Below are positions 9,782 through 20,910 of a stretch of 64,000 nt of DNA, one piece after another. Location of the stretch: the NCBI GenBank assembly GCA_949752745.1, contig OX457031.1, positions 26,132,081-26,196,080 of the forward strand, given 5' to 3'. The DNA is from Protula sp. h YS-2021 (taxonomy: Eukaryota; Annelida; Polychaeta; Sabellida; Serpulidae). The number at the start of each line of letters is the position of its first letter. Positions within the stretch are counted from its first letter, which is position 1. The position numbers and the translations under genes were made by a program. The notes beneath the pieces were generated by a model. That model made no database searches and had not been told where the DNA came from. It worked only from the letters and a program-made list of their open reading frames with translations.

Positions 9782-11438
9782 TTAATAAATCAATCTCTGA
9801 AACAATTACAGTTACATGGTAATAATTCCGAGAAACTGTGAATTTGTTTAGTTTAGACTGTATGGCAGAGCACCCCATGCATATTTAAACATCGAAGACG
9901 CATGAATTCTGTTTTTATCTCCATGTTCTATTCCTTTCAAACAGATACAAGAATACGATTTCCGACATTTCAGTCTGAATACATTTTATTTCTTTGTTTT
10001 AATCTACTGTCTCAGTATGCATCACCACTCTCGAGTCTTCTACAACTGCAACACATCACAAAATTTTTTAAACTTTCGGAATCGGTTCTAGGCAAAAAGA
10101 AAGCCCCACCCCTCACCCCCGGTTAATACAACCCACCCCCGCCAATTTCGCACACCCGTAAACCCTACCCCCTCGCCCTTCCATGGTAATTTTTTTACAT
10201 GTTCCACAGAAGGAAGTAATGTTTGAGTGAGTGCAAATGTTGTGCCTGACAAAACATGCACATATATGTGGGGACTATCTGGGTACGGTTACAATGATAC
10301 GCCATTGTAACAGGGTTATTGTTTCATTGTTGACTATTTCTTCAGAAAATGTAAATAAAACAAACTTGACAGAAAATGAAAATTAAAGTATGTGATTAAG
10401 TAGCATGTAAAGAAGATGTAAGAATATCATAAGTCATTTTAAGTCCTTAAAACACTTAAATGGAGGGGGTGGGGAGGGGGATGTTTACAGGATGAACAAC
10501 TGCAAAAACTGGGGGTCTTTTTACTGAGGAGGAGGGGGGTGCTTCACTGTTCAGTCAATACCCCTCCTCCTTCCATTTGAACCGGGCTACCCATATCCTC
10601 TTTTCTTTTCAAATCCCCTTTATCCGGCTCTCAGGTTTTGCAATTGCAAACCAGAGTGCAAACATAATGATATATACAATGGCATCTGATCAGTATAAAT
10701 GATCCATCCGCTTTCCTATCAAGCGACCCGATATATGTAATAACTAAGCGAAATAAGATGTTGTGATAGCAATCCATTGTCGACACCAATAGTACAAATG
10801 ACAGACCGCTAGCGTAGAAAACAGTTTTGCTACCAGTACTATTCGCTGAACAAAAAGTAAGGGAAAAAATCTTCTGGTTTCTTGTTGATTAATGGTAATT
10901 TGTATTGAGTGGAGACAGTTGGTATGGCTTTTTGCAATAAGCATAAATATTACATACAGTCGTTCTATGTATATGCAGTCACTGTTATACCATTAAGCAT
11001 ATCAAGGGTCGAGGGAAACTCTCAATTATTCACAGGATACCATTACAAGGTGTCGTCTTGTGGGGTTAACGAACCTTATTGTACGTTTACGAGAGTAGGC
11101 GCGCTTGGTTCATACGCAGTGGTATTCCATCGAAATTCAGCCCTTTTTTTAGAACTAAAGCGAGCCACTGAAAATATTTAACCATTTGAATACTCCTCCA
11201 AAAGTCGTCATATTGACTCGCCAACATATCTGAAGACCCGATTAAACTGACTTTTTAAAATTCAAATTCATACAGCAATCAACTGAATTTCGTACAGATG
11301 TTCAGTACGAGATTTAACCGAGCGACATTTCACCGAAACTGGCATCTGCGACATTCAGATGTTTAATTTGCGCGATATTTTTTATTGATTGGTCAAAAAG
11401 AAACAGAAAATAATTTTTTGGATAATTAATAATTATAA
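9782..11438. other. Spacer between inverted Helentron-like copies
   Basis: About 1.66 kb with C-rich (10090-10190) and G-rich (10460-10540) patches. Frames up to 90 codons have no family resemblance. The inverted flanking copies could extrude this stretch as the loop of a large hairpin. Confidence 0.6.
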
Positions 11439-11962
11439 CTAGAAGCTCATTCCGCTAGCGAAATGTTAAACACTTGACAAAAATTAAAACGCAAAAATAC
11501 TTCCTTCAGTGGGTTATTTCTTGAATAATATATTGCAAACAACACAGCTTGAATACGTCTTATAAACCGAGAAGTGTTTGGTTGTGGTTGACTTAAAGTT
11601 TTATTGACTGATCAGGCATACGCCTTGTTATATATTTACGCAGTGAGAGCTCGCACAAAGCTCACTGAGCAAATATGTATTCTGTGCTGTCGTTAAATGC
11701 TACACATTTATTTGCAAAAAATACATTCTTTTCACATGGCGTTTTAACAAAGAAAACGAAATCAAAGACGAAAATAAAAAGTGACATGCACATGTTAAGA
11801 TCAAACTCTTCATAAGTCCCAAGTTTCATGGTCGTAGGGCCAATAGTGTCAGAGAAGAAGACACAAAAAATCGGAAAAACTGTCAAGAAGAAAAAAAGGG
11901 ACGAATTTTGCTCGCACAAATTCATATAACCCTTGCGAGCCAAAGGCTTGTCAAGTGTTAAT
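11439..11962 (-). mobile_element. Helentron/Helitron2-like non-autonomous element, copy 2
   Basis: The reverse-complement partner of copy 1, nearly identical over its length. Read on the plus strand it starts CTAGAAGCTC, then the CGCTAGCG hairpin, then the subterminal inverted repeat. It ends TTGTCAAGTGTTAA. Flanking DNA differs from copies 1 and 3, which fixes the ends. Confidence 0.55.
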
Positions 11963-12082
11963 TATAATTATAATAAATAATTACAATTAATTAGAATTGT
12001 GAATAATTTATAATACCTTTTATTTGTAATAGCTTTCTAATTGGTTTAGGTCATGTTCAAATTGGTCTCCATGTATGCTCAT

Positions 12083-12220
12083 CCAGTGAACGTCGATCCA
12101 ACTCGAGTTGAGGTTGCGACGTTGACCCAACGAAAACATAACCTTATATCTGCTTGTAATTTATCATGATTGGTCGCGACTATAGACCACCATTTTCGAC
12201 ACAACGCTAATTAGACGTAA
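12083..12220. mobile_element. MITE-like CCCAGTAAAC family fragment, copy 2
   Basis: Starts with CCAGTGAACGTCGATCC, close to the family's left end, and continues with GTTGCGACGTTGACCC and TAATTAGACGT words. Only about 140 bases are recognisable. Confidence 0.4.
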
Positions 12221-12224
12221 GTAA

Positions 12225-12900
12225 GTAGCATAATGAGCATTTCCCTGTATAACATACGTAGAATTGCTCACTTCTAAAATGCATGGGTAATTAACGCATA
12301 TTATATGCATATTATGCTTTTGAATTCCCACGTAAAATTTCATTAGAAGTCATTTGTATATTACACGTATACTTTACGTGAGATTTCCCATATCGGCATT
12401 CCCATGTAAAACACACGTATATAATGCGTGAAAATTTTCACTTAGTAAATGCATCGGAAAATATACGCATATTATACGCAGTCTGACAATGTGGGCTTAT
12501 TATCGCAGACCGGAAATAGCCGACATTGAGGGATAATAAATTTAAATTTTGCTAAATTCTGCATATTTTGGTGGAGGGCTGCCTTTTTTCTAAGTATAAT
12601 AGAAAGTGAGACACGGAAAAACCAATTTCACTAAAAATTTTTATGCTTAAAATTCTTTTAAGGAGTACTTTATAACTGAACTATGGTTCATATCTGTATA
12701 TTCGATGGAGTTATCGTGTATGCCCAGGGTGGGTCGTTCCTTTAAAATTCCATGCTTAATATGCGTGGGAATTCCCACATATAAAATGCATGGAAATCTA
12801 TGCGTATAAAATGCATGGGTTCACATGCGCATAATGCACATCGGAAAGAGTCTCAAACTCTCTTAAATCCCACGTAACTGCATGGGGATTTTCCCAACAA
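12225..12900. repeat. Degenerate near-palindromic ATGCATGG-type repeat
   Basis: Many imperfect palindromic words with CACGTATA and ATGCATGG cores, for example near 12280, 12400-12480 and 12750-12840. The same vocabulary resumes at 20911, immediately right of the DIRS element. So this repeat was split by that insertion. Confidence 0.6.
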
Positions 12901-12907
12901 AACACAC

Positions 12908-13103
12908 TTTTACTTCGCAAAAGCTTTGAATTCGCTTATCTCCACTTTTAATGGGTTCCCTTCCAGTAATATTTACCACGCAATATAAAAAAGAACTTTT
13001 TGAGGTACTGTTCAAGATACTCTAACCCTTCCATCCATCCTATGGCCAATCAGAATGCCCGAGACGTCGTCTGCTAGTCTCGTATAAACGACATTCCCTT
13101 TTT
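12908..13103 (+). repeat. DIRS left inverted terminal repeat
   Basis: From about the CTCCACTTTTAATGGG word inward it is the exact reverse complement of the right repeat. The outermost ~50 bases differ from the right end, as is normal in DIRS elements. Confidence 0.9.
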
Positions 13104-13978
13104 GCGTGGCGTCGATACAACACGCCATTCTGTGTGCTGCCGGTTTTTTGCAGCAAGGGAACTGGTTTAAGGTGCGAATTGCTTCATTTTTTACTTAATT
13201 CACTGCCTAATGGATTGTTTTATCTATTATTGTGCGTTGGGATAAATTTATGGAGCCGAAGTGTGTTTATTCGCCATCTTACTCTTCGGTCTGATTAGGT
13301 TGAGTTTGCACGATCACGGAGACACTTTCCTAGTCCCGAGAAGTGCGCCTCTTTCTCCACTTTCATTCAGATCGAGGAACTTACCAGTTCCACCTCAGTT
13401 CGTCTAGGAGTAGGATCTTTTCAGGCTGCTGGACCTGATCAGACTCCAAGCTTTACCAGCCAGCTGTGTCATCGCGGAAATGGCCAGTTTTTGCTTAAGC
13501 TTTACTCCATGGGTCGCTTCTCAGTCTTTGTAGAGCAGGTTCTGCAAGTCTGACAGCGTTCTCCGACGAAAAGAGACGTTTTCTGTGACGTCTGAGGGTC
13601 ATTTTCTTTGCCAGGACCGTTTTCCCTTTGTGGTCTTACGGTCACGGGTGCGAGAAGACCATTCTGGTCCAACGGGATTCACAAAACCCGTTACGGTCCG
13701 ATGGTCCCAGGTGCATCTGAGGCAAGAGAGATCCATATCCGACACGGGTGGTGCCATTACGGTCCAGCCCGTTACGGCCCGGGAACGTTATCGTTCCGGG
13801 AAGCATCTCTTTTCGTCTTTCCTTAGACCCAGCGAGTTATTGCGGTGTTTAAGCAATTGTAAACACAGCTTGGAAGGTTAAAGCTTGCAGTTGAAGCAAA
13901 GCACGGAGAAATGTAGTTTTGTGCGTTGTTTTATACTACATATTCTCACCGTTGTTTTTCTCTGCTTGCATTTCAGAT
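13104..13978 (+). other. DIRS leader with probable 3' splice site
   Basis: Untranslated leader. A pyrimidine tract followed by GCATTTCAG ends at 13976, two bases before the gag ATG, so a leader intron is likely. The donor is uncertain; AAG/GTGCGA near 13170 is one candidate. GC-rich inverse words (GTTACGGTCC, CCCGTTACGG) lie at 13680-13800. An open frame at 13585-13881 is probably incidental. Confidence 0.5.
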
Positions 13979-16216
13979 ATGACAGAGGCCAGTCTACATT
14001 CTCCACCGTTACTGCCTCAGTGTATCCATCCTCCAACCGCGTGTAACCCCCACTCCATCTGCGACCGCTGTAGACGGAATAGTGGAATACCTCTGTGTGA
14101 GCCAGACAGCCAGTGTGGCGAGTGTCTACATCTTTCTCCAGAGGATTGGAAAGTCCTATTACGGAATAGGACCAAGAACGAGCGCAGGAGGGATAAGCGC
14201 AAATTCCTTTCGTCAGCTTCGTTTGTTACTCGTGAATTTATTCGTGATACCATGAAGAAGGCTAGCTCCGTTATTCTGGGCCAGGTCTCCACCCCCGTAC
14301 ACGTAGACACTGGTGCAGAATCGGAATCCGCTACGCCAGTTAAGAGACATAAAAAGTCCAAGAGTAAAGGACGTGCATTTTCTGAGACTGTAGCAGAATT
14401 GGACATCCCGGAAGGGCAAGAACGGGATCGTCTCCGCGAGGCATGGGCCTCACCTCCTAGAGTGAAACCCAGTGGCAGTCCAGGAGGGGCGTTTAAGTCC
14501 CCGTCTGAGGAACAAGTGACTTTAACGCATAAGGATACGGGAACAGTACTTTCGGCGGTTACAGGCCAGTTAGGCATTCCCCCGCGAGAGGACTTATCCC
14601 CCCCTCCTCAGCTGCAGCGTCTCCCGAGTGAATTTTCAGCGTTTTTGTCTATGCAATCGCAACTGCAAAAACAACTTTTGGATTTACAGAGTCAAGTTCA
14701 GAAGCAGGAGAGTCTGCTTAGTCAAAGGCAAAAGCCTAAACCATCAGCTACGGTTTCTCGTCCTCCTCCGGAAATTCAGTCAGTGGCAGCGATATCGGGC
14801 TCGCCTGTACCTCACCTCCCGCTGGACTCTAACGTGGATATTCCCGAAACGGTCACCATCAGCGAGGAGGATTCCGTGGGCGTGCCCCTTTCGGGCCAAG
14901 TCTCCGCATTGCTGGAAGATGATGAGGAAATCGGGCCGATGGAAAATTCTCCCCTAGCAGCAGTCCCAAGCAACAGGGAGAAAGAAATTTACACCCCAGT
15001 AGGGGAACCCCACATGTCACATTTTTCACAATCCCAACTCCCAGAAGCAGCATCTGATGAACAGGAGTCGGAGGTGGAAGACGGGGAAGAAGAATCCGAG
15101 GGTACGTCAGTACATTCCCGTTGTCATTTACCGTTACGGGCAGTGGAGCAGGTGCGTTCTCCCGGCCAAGGGCATCGACTTTGGAGAGATCCAGCGGCAG
15201 CGGGCAGACGGCCCATCCGTACTCCCTCTCCACCAGATCTTGCCCCATCGGTCGAGGACGCGGCCCCCTCGAGTTCTGCTTCTACGATTGCACCAGAAGA
15301 CGTGCCGTTCAGGGATGCCATTCAAGAGATAGCCCGCTTAGCAGAGGTCTCCTGTGGCTCCCCAAATTTAGATAAGGAGGATCCGCCCATTCGGATGACA
15401 TCTCAGGCAGCTCCACCACAACAGGACTCGTTTATCGCACTAGCCACCAGTGAGGGCATTGCTCATGCTGTCACGGTCCGCGCGAAAGAGTTCAAGAAGA
15501 TGGACGCCGGTGAGGGTCGCACGTTGTCGCGTTTCCATTTATCTAAACATTGCTCAGTACGACCAGGACCATATCGGTCAGCGGATGAAAAAATTCCCCT
15601 AGAGGCACTGGAGCAGCCCGTGAAGCGTACAGTCTGGATGCCCACAGTGCGTAGTGACTCAGACATTCCATTAGTGGAGAAAGACGCAAAGACCATCGAG
15701 GCGTCTTCTCGCCACATCCTGAACATTATGTCTTTTCAAGATCATGCACTTAAAGCACTAAAGTCGCGTTGGGAAGAACTTCGCCTTAGTGATCCCGTGT
15801 CTGCTAAATTGATGGAATGCCTGGCCTTAGCTACCCGAGACGTGGTCAAACTTTCCACTTTTTTGATGACTTCAATGGTCTACTTACGTCGAGATGCCTT
15901 TCTCCAGCACTGCTGGTCTAGTGTCAAAGGTTTGCGGGACCTGCGTCATGCCCCTATCCTGGAGGAACGAGAACTATTTCCTCCCGCCGAGATAGAGAGG
16001 GTGAACCAGGAAAGTCGTTCGCTTTCGCAAGATTATGCCCTGATGTCCAGGATGTCTCGCTCCTCCTTCAAACGTCCACTGAAGAGGAAGAGACCACAAC
16101 AGTCCTCTCCAGCACCGTCTAAGCCGAGTGCGCAGCCACAACAGCCCCCTGTCAAGAAACCGAAACCCAGCCCCGGCAGCAAGACAGAGGGTCCGGCTCC
16201 ACAGTCGTTCAGGTAG
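13979..16216 (+). CDS. DIRS Gag-like protein (ORF1)
   Basis: About 745 residues from ATG 13979, which I prefer to the upstream ATG 13919 because the latter lies inside a likely intron end. Near the N-terminus a C-x2-C ... C-x2-C cluster (CDRC, CGEC) precedes a basic stretch (NERRRDKRK), as in other animal DIRS Gag proteins. The middle is Ser/Pro/Glu-rich and disordered, with a Gln-rich coiled segment (about 14640-14720). A helical region follows (about 15440-16040). The C-terminus is basic and Pro/Gln-rich. It is expected to package the RNA intermediate. The frame is intact and overlaps the RT frame by about 90 bases. Confidence 0.82.
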   Translation: MTEASLHSPPLLPQCIHPPTACNPHSICDRCRRNSGIPLCEPDSQCGECLHLSPEDWKVLLRNRTKNERRRDKRKFLSSASFVTREFIRDTMKKASSVILGQVSTPVHVDTGAESESATPVKRHKKSKSKGRAFSETVAELDIPEGQERDRLREAWASPPRVKPSGSPGGAFKSPSEEQVTLTHKDTGTVLSAVTGQLGIPPREDLSPPPQLQRLPSEFSAFLSMQSQLQKQLLDLQSQVQKQESLLSQRQKPKPSATVSRPPPEIQSVAAISGSPVPHLPLDSNVDIPETVTISEEDSVGVPLSGQVSALLEDDEEIGPMENSPLAAVPSNREKEIYTPVGEPHMSHFSQSQLPEAASDEQESEVEDGEEESEGTSVHSRCHLPLRAVEQVRSPGQGHRLWRDPAAAGRRPIRTPSPPDLAPSVEDAAPSSSASTIAPEDVPFRDAIQEIARLAEVSCGSPNLDKEDPPIRMTSQAAPPQQDSFIALATSEGIAHAVTVRAKEFKKMDAGEGRTLSRFHLSKHCSVRPGPYRSADEKIPLEALEQPVKRTVWMPTVRSDSDIPLVEKDAKTIEASSRHILNIMSFQDHALKALKSRWEELRLSDPVSAKLMECLALATRDVVKLSTFLMTSMVYLRRDAFLQHCWSSVKGLRDLRHAPILEERELFPPAEIERVNQESRSLSQDYALMSRMSRSSFKRPLKRKRPQQSSPAPSKPSAQPQQPPVKKPKPSPGSKTEGPAPQSFR

Positions 16217-18241
16217 CAGCCAACCAAAGTACCGTCACGAGATTCCCTTATCTCCTGGCGATACTTTAGCAAACTTAAGAGACTTGGAAAATTTACTTTC
16301 CTTAAACGCCTCCTTGCCCGTAGGAGGAAGACTAGGAAAGTTTTGGCAGCAATGGGCAGAAATGGGGGCGTCTCGAAGGGTAGTACGTTGGTTAAAGAGA
16401 GGTTACTCCCTACCTTTCAAACGAGACCGGAACGGGCTCAGGTGCCCTATTCCCCTAACCGCCCATGCGCCAAGACAACTAGTCACCTCTTACGCCAAGG
16501 GGTCAGAAAAAGACCGAGCTCTCCAAGAAATGCTACTGAGCTTGTCTCAAAAACAGGCGATAGAGGAAATGCCAGAAAATCAAATGGGTTTTTCAGCAGA
16601 GTTTTTCTGGTTCCCAAGAAATCCGGAGGGTGGAGGCTGGTAATCGACCTTTCCCCCATAAACGGTTTTCTCCGAGTGATCACCTTTCAGATGGACACGG
16701 CCCAGGTGATAAAAGGGTCATTACGGGAAGGGATGTGGGGTACCTCCATAGATCTCTCCGATGCTTACCTCCATATTCCTCTCCATCGCTCGGCAAGAAA
16801 ATTTCTAGCCTTTCAAGTAGGGAAAAGACGATTTTGGTTTCTGGCACTTCCCTTCGGTCTGGCTACGGCCCCGTACGTTTTCTCCAAGGTCATGAAAGTA
16901 CTGAAAACATGGGCACGGCTAGAAGGGATGTTAGTCTTTCAGTATCTGGACGACTGGTTTCTGGCGAATCAAGACAGGCAGGTAACCGAGAATCATACAA
17001 TGTCTTTAGTTCGCAAGGCACTAGAGGTAGGTCTAGTAGTAAACCTAGCCAAGTCCGAACTAACCCCCAAACAGTCCATTACCTTTCTAGGGGAGTTTTG
17101 GGATCTGGCAATAGCAAAGGCGTTCCCTACGCCAGAACGCCGCCAGAGAATTGCAGATGCCATAAAAGGTATTTCCCCAGGAAAGAAGGTGAGATTACAG
17201 GCCATGGAATCGCTCCTCGGCCTGTTAGTGGCAACAGAGAAGACAGTCCCCCTGGGCCGTCTCCATTACAGGCCATTTCAAAGCCAGGTAAGATGGGCGT
17301 TGCATCAGGGTCGTTCACCCGCAGCGAGGATGCAAGTTTCACAGGTAACCCTACAAGCCCTACAGTGGTGGTGCGATGTTCTAATTATGTCCGAAGGAAT
17401 GCCATTTCAGCCCCCCACCCCGGAGATAGAGATTCAGACCGATGCGTCCCATGCGGGGTGGGGAATTTATTGGAATGGTCAGGTATGGAAGGGCAAATGG
17501 CCACCCTCGCTTCAGTCCTACCACATAAACTGGCTGGAGCTTCGGGTGGTCTGGATTGCCCTAATCAAGCTGACCAACCAACTCAGAAACAAGGCAGTCC
17601 TTTTTCGGTTAGACAACTCCACAGCCATAGCTTACCTCAACAAGCAGGGGGGCACCAAATCACGATCCCTGTCCAAACTTGCATTCCAAATTCTTTCAAA
17701 GGCCAGGGAGGAACAGGTGACCGTTTCCGCCCGTCACCTGGCCGGGAAATTAAACGTCCTAGCGGACTTAGCCTCCAGACAGGGTCAAGTTATCAACACC
17801 GAGTGGTGCCTATCCCCTCGGTCCTTTCAGTGGGTGACACACCAATCCCCATGGGGTGCCCCGACTCTGGATCTGTTTGCAAACGCGATGACCACCCAAC
17901 TTCCCCGGTACGTGTCTCCTTGCCCGGACCCAGCAGCTTGGGCAGTAGACGCTCTCAATTGTCAGTGGCCACGGGACGAGGTACTGTATGCCTTTCCCCC
18001 ACAAGCAATCTTAGGGCAAGTCCTGCAGAGAGTAATCGAGTTGAAACCACCGTTCCTATTACTCATTGCCCCATGGACACCGGAAGCCCCATGGTTCGCC
18101 CTCCTACTCCATTGCAAGGTAGTAAGGTCGATACCGATCCCATGCCACAACGAGTTGCTATCACAACCCCATTGGCATCACTTCCACCCCTCCCCTCGCT
18201 TACTGAACCTCCACCTATGGTGTCTGACCAGTCCTTTCTGA
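16128..18241 (+). CDS. DIRS reverse transcriptase / RNase H / methyltransferase-like polyprotein (frameshifted)
   Basis: Starts in one frame at about 16128, with the DIRS lead-in GGRLGKFWQQWAEMG. The frame changes at the T run 16589-16593, and the catalytic part follows to 18241. RT motifs: VPKKSGGWRLVIDLS (from about 16611), motif A SIDLSDAY (D at 16750), motif B LPFGLATAP (about 16848-16875), motif C YLDDW (16943-16957). RNase H: QTDASHAGWG (about 17434), NWLELR (about 17530), RLDNSTA (about 17605) and RHLAGKLNVLAD (about 17730-17770). After it comes TLDLFAN ... DPAAWAVDALN, the DAM-like methyltransferase-type region common in DIRS elements. It copies element RNA into cDNA. All catalytic residues are present, so the single break may be an assembly error. 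Confidence 0.9.
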
Positions 18242-18797
18242 AAAACAAGGGTTTTTCTAAGCAGGTGAGAGAGAAAATAGTAAACAGTCACAAGGGTTCA
18301 ACGGCCAAAGTTTACAGGTCGCAGTGGAATAAATTTGCCGCTTGGTGTAGCACTTCTAAGCTAGATCCGTTTCAGGCTAGCCCAGCAGTGGTAGCGGATT
18401 TCCTCGATCACCTTTTCACGGAGGTGAAATTAAAGGTAAGTTCCATCGAGGGCTATAGGGCCGCTATAGGGTCAAGACTCAAAGCGTCTACAGGCTACGA
18501 CCCGGGCGAAGATACTTCCCTATCACAGCTAGTAAGACATTTTAAAGTAAGCTCCCCACCCTGCCCATCCAACATAGCGCAGTGGGATTTATCAATAGTC
18601 TTACAGTATCTTCAGCGCCCAGATATATTTAGTAAGGACGTGATTTCAGCAAAAAACGCAACATTAAGATTCACGTTTTTATTGGCCTTAGCTTCGGGCA
18701 AAAGAAGAGGCGAAATCCATGCCCTAGACAGAAAGGTAAATAAAGATAAGGGTACATGGGAGAAGGTCACCCTAGTCCCTAGAGCAGGATTCATGGG

Positions 18798-18847
<50 letters not shown>

Positions 18848-19342
18848 CACATCATGACCCAAGGGATGGGAACGTTCGATCACATTACTCTCCCATCCCT
18901 ACCAGATGACCCCGACTCAGACGGTCTGGTCTCTTTGTGTCCCGTCAAAGCGCTGCAACAGTATTTGGAAATGTCAGAGGCCTACCGATCAGATAATCAG
19001 AAGGCTCTCATCATTTCGTTTATGCCGAAATTTAACAAAGATCTTTCGAAACAGTCGATCTCAAATTATATTAAAAGGATCATTTTGGCAGCCTATGACG
19101 ATGCACAAATCGACCCTAACCCGTTAGGGGAATCAAACATCAAAGCCCATCAGGTAAGGCAAGTAGCCAATTCCCTCAGGGCGGTACGCAACGTGTCCCT
19201 TTCGGATATATTAAAAACAGGTTGTTGGGTTTCCCCCAACTCGTTTGTTAAATACTATCTGAAAGATTTTTCTCAAGATGAATTGTCTGGCTTATATTCA
19301 TTAGGACCGTTCGTGGCTTCAGAAACGACCATTACAGGCTGA
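18217..19342 (+). CDS. DIRS tyrosine recombinase (frameshifted at poly-A)
   Basis: Integrates the circular cDNA. The core starts near ATG 18217, overlapping the RT end by 25 bases in another frame. An N-terminal SAM-like DNA-binding part (STAKVYRSQWNKF, FLDHLF) is followed by the first catalytic Arg in ASGKRRGEIHAL (about 18694-18725). A 48-A tract (18798-18845) then changes the frame. The rest resumes from about 18849 with HQVR (H-x-x-R, about 19147), a Trp in TGCWVS and the nucleophile region FVKYYLKDF, ending at 19342. Apart from the tract the domain looks complete. A neighbouring frame (to 19457) encodes a Cys/Lys/Asn-rich tail of uncertain meaning. Confidence 0.88.
18798..18845 (+). repeat. 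Poly-A tract of 48 bases inside the recombinase
   Basis: A pure A run within the YR catalytic domain. Relatives have no such stretch of lysines. It shifts the frame and probably reflects expansion of a short A run by slippage, or an assembly artefact. Confidence 0.97.
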
Positions 19343-19457
19343 GTGTTTCTGTTGTAGGAATGCTTCTCCCAAGTTTAAGAACAAGGGCAAGCACAAGAGT
19401 AACTTCTCCAAGGGCCGTAATGGGAACAGTAACAACAACAACAAGCCACGAAAGTAA

Positions 19458-20513
19458 CAACCTACAAGAAGGTCTTTCCTTCTTACTCTGAACATTTCGC
19501 CTTTCGCTCAGGTCCTTTGGACCATTTCGGTTCGTGCTTATATTAAGTTACGGACGAACGCTGGACGGTTATGTTTAATTAAGCATTTATTTACTCCGAA
19601 GTGTTCAGGATCGCATGTGTAATGAGTACAGCCCAGTCTTCGGTCTTACGGCTACTCGGATGCTTAAGTTTTGATCTCCTTTCTTCATGTTTTTCAGAAA
19701 GAAAGGGGGGGGGACCATGTCGGTCCCAGACGTACCCAGTGACCGTACACCCGTTGTAGCCGGAAGGCCGAAAGCCGGTTTATGGTTCATGGTATGAGGT
19801 ACCATAGTGTCATTATGGGCTTATGGGACCATAACGGCCCCATATAGGAAAACAGTCATAAATAAGCAAAATTTTTTCTGTTTTTCATTTTATGACGATT
19901 TACAGTAGTTTTAGTACTATCTAGTCAATCGCTATGAGTTTATTTCAAATAAACGTGGTAATTTATCAAATGAGAAGAAGAAAAGTTAGACAGCGGACTC
20001 GCTTTCTTTTTCAAGTTTGAATTGCATGTCTTGTAAGACACTTCAGTCACTTTACTAGAAGTGTCAAAGAGTTTATTTGCGTAATTCCTATGGATTTACG
20101 ATCGTTTTGTAGTACTTCTAAATAAACCTAATTGTTCATCAATACATAGCAAGTGAATAGTGAGAACTTGAGGAAGGGATCCATCCGGTGGGCGGTTGGA
20201 GGGGGATGGTGATAGTTCTCAAAAAAGATGATGGCATGGTTGGAAGCCTTCTCATCTCAACTGACAGTTGCTGTGATATTTTTTACTTTGTTACGATTTA
20301 CCTTATGTTGAAAGACCGGAATGGTACGCCTCCGGACTTTATTTAGGAAATCATTAAAAGAATTGAAACTTAGCTGACAAGTTTTATTTCTTCTTTGCGT
20401 CGAGTGCACAGCACTCCTCGCCTATATGCAATGAGCTTTTACAAGCCATAGTGTAATTCGCGACCTTTTTGGGCAGTTCAAGAATGGCAGGCTCCCCTGC
20501 TCCGGACTCAAGT
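19458..20513 (+). other. DIRS 3' untranslated region
   Basis: Non-coding, with inverse words (GGACCAT, GGTACC, GGACCATAACGG) at 19700-19840 that echo the leader. No ORF with family resemblance. Confidence 0.6.
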
Positions 20514-20626
20514 CCCATTAAAAGTGGAGATAAGCGAATTCAAAGCTTTTGCGAAGTAAAACTATCGTTTTATTTCGTAAAACGAGCTTTTACGAGTAAA
20601 AGCGCAATTCGCGTTCTCCACTTTTA
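20514..20626 (+). repeat. DIRS internal complementary region
   Basis: The first ~50 bases (from CCCATTAAAAGTGGAGATAA) are the reverse complement of the left terminus. The following ~65 bases are the reverse complement of the right terminus. The join near 20563 corresponds to the circle junction. It matches apart from about one base at the join. It templates completion of the ends during reverse transcription. Confidence 0.93.
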
Positions 20627-20693
20627 ACTTTGATTTTAACCCGTCCCATCCATCCCCAACTAGCCTGGGCGTGTTTTACCGCCTTTTGGGGCT

Positions 20694-20910
20694 AAAAAGG
20701 GAATGTCGTTTATACGAGACTAGCAGACGACGTCTCGGGCATTCTGATTGGCCATAGGATGGATGGAAGGGTTAGAGTATCTTGAACAGTACCTCAAAAA
20801 GTTCTTTTTTATATTGCGTGGTAAATATTACTGGAAGGGAACCCATTAAAAGTGGAGAACGCGAATTGCGCTTTTACTCGTAAAAGCTCGTTTTACGAAA
20901 TAAAACGATA
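20694..20910 (-). repeat. DIRS right inverted terminal repeat
   Basis: Runs from AAAAAGGGAATGTCG to ACGATA. The inner ~150 bases are the exact reverse complement of the left repeat. Confidence 0.9.

Larger units (their letters stand above)
12908..20910 (+). mobile_element. DIRS-type tyrosine-recombinase retrotransposon, structurally complete
   Basis: An ~8.0-kb element with the full DIRS layout: inverted terminal repeats (12908-13103 and 20694-20910), an internal complementary region (20514-20626) that is the reverse complement of the left end joined to that of the right end, and gag, RT/RNase H/methyltransferase-like and YR frames on the plus strand. No target-site duplication is expected for YR integration. 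The inner ITR portions look identical, which implies a recent insertion. The two coding breaks are both at homopolymers. Confidence 0.93.

Noticed and set aside
13585..13881. 98-codon frame in the DIRS leader
   Set aside because: It lies in the leader, probably within or across an intron, and resembles no DIRS protein.
14017..15325. Several antisense and alternate frames of 60-190 codons over DIRS gag
   Set aside because: Shadows of a GC-richer coding region; no domain seen.
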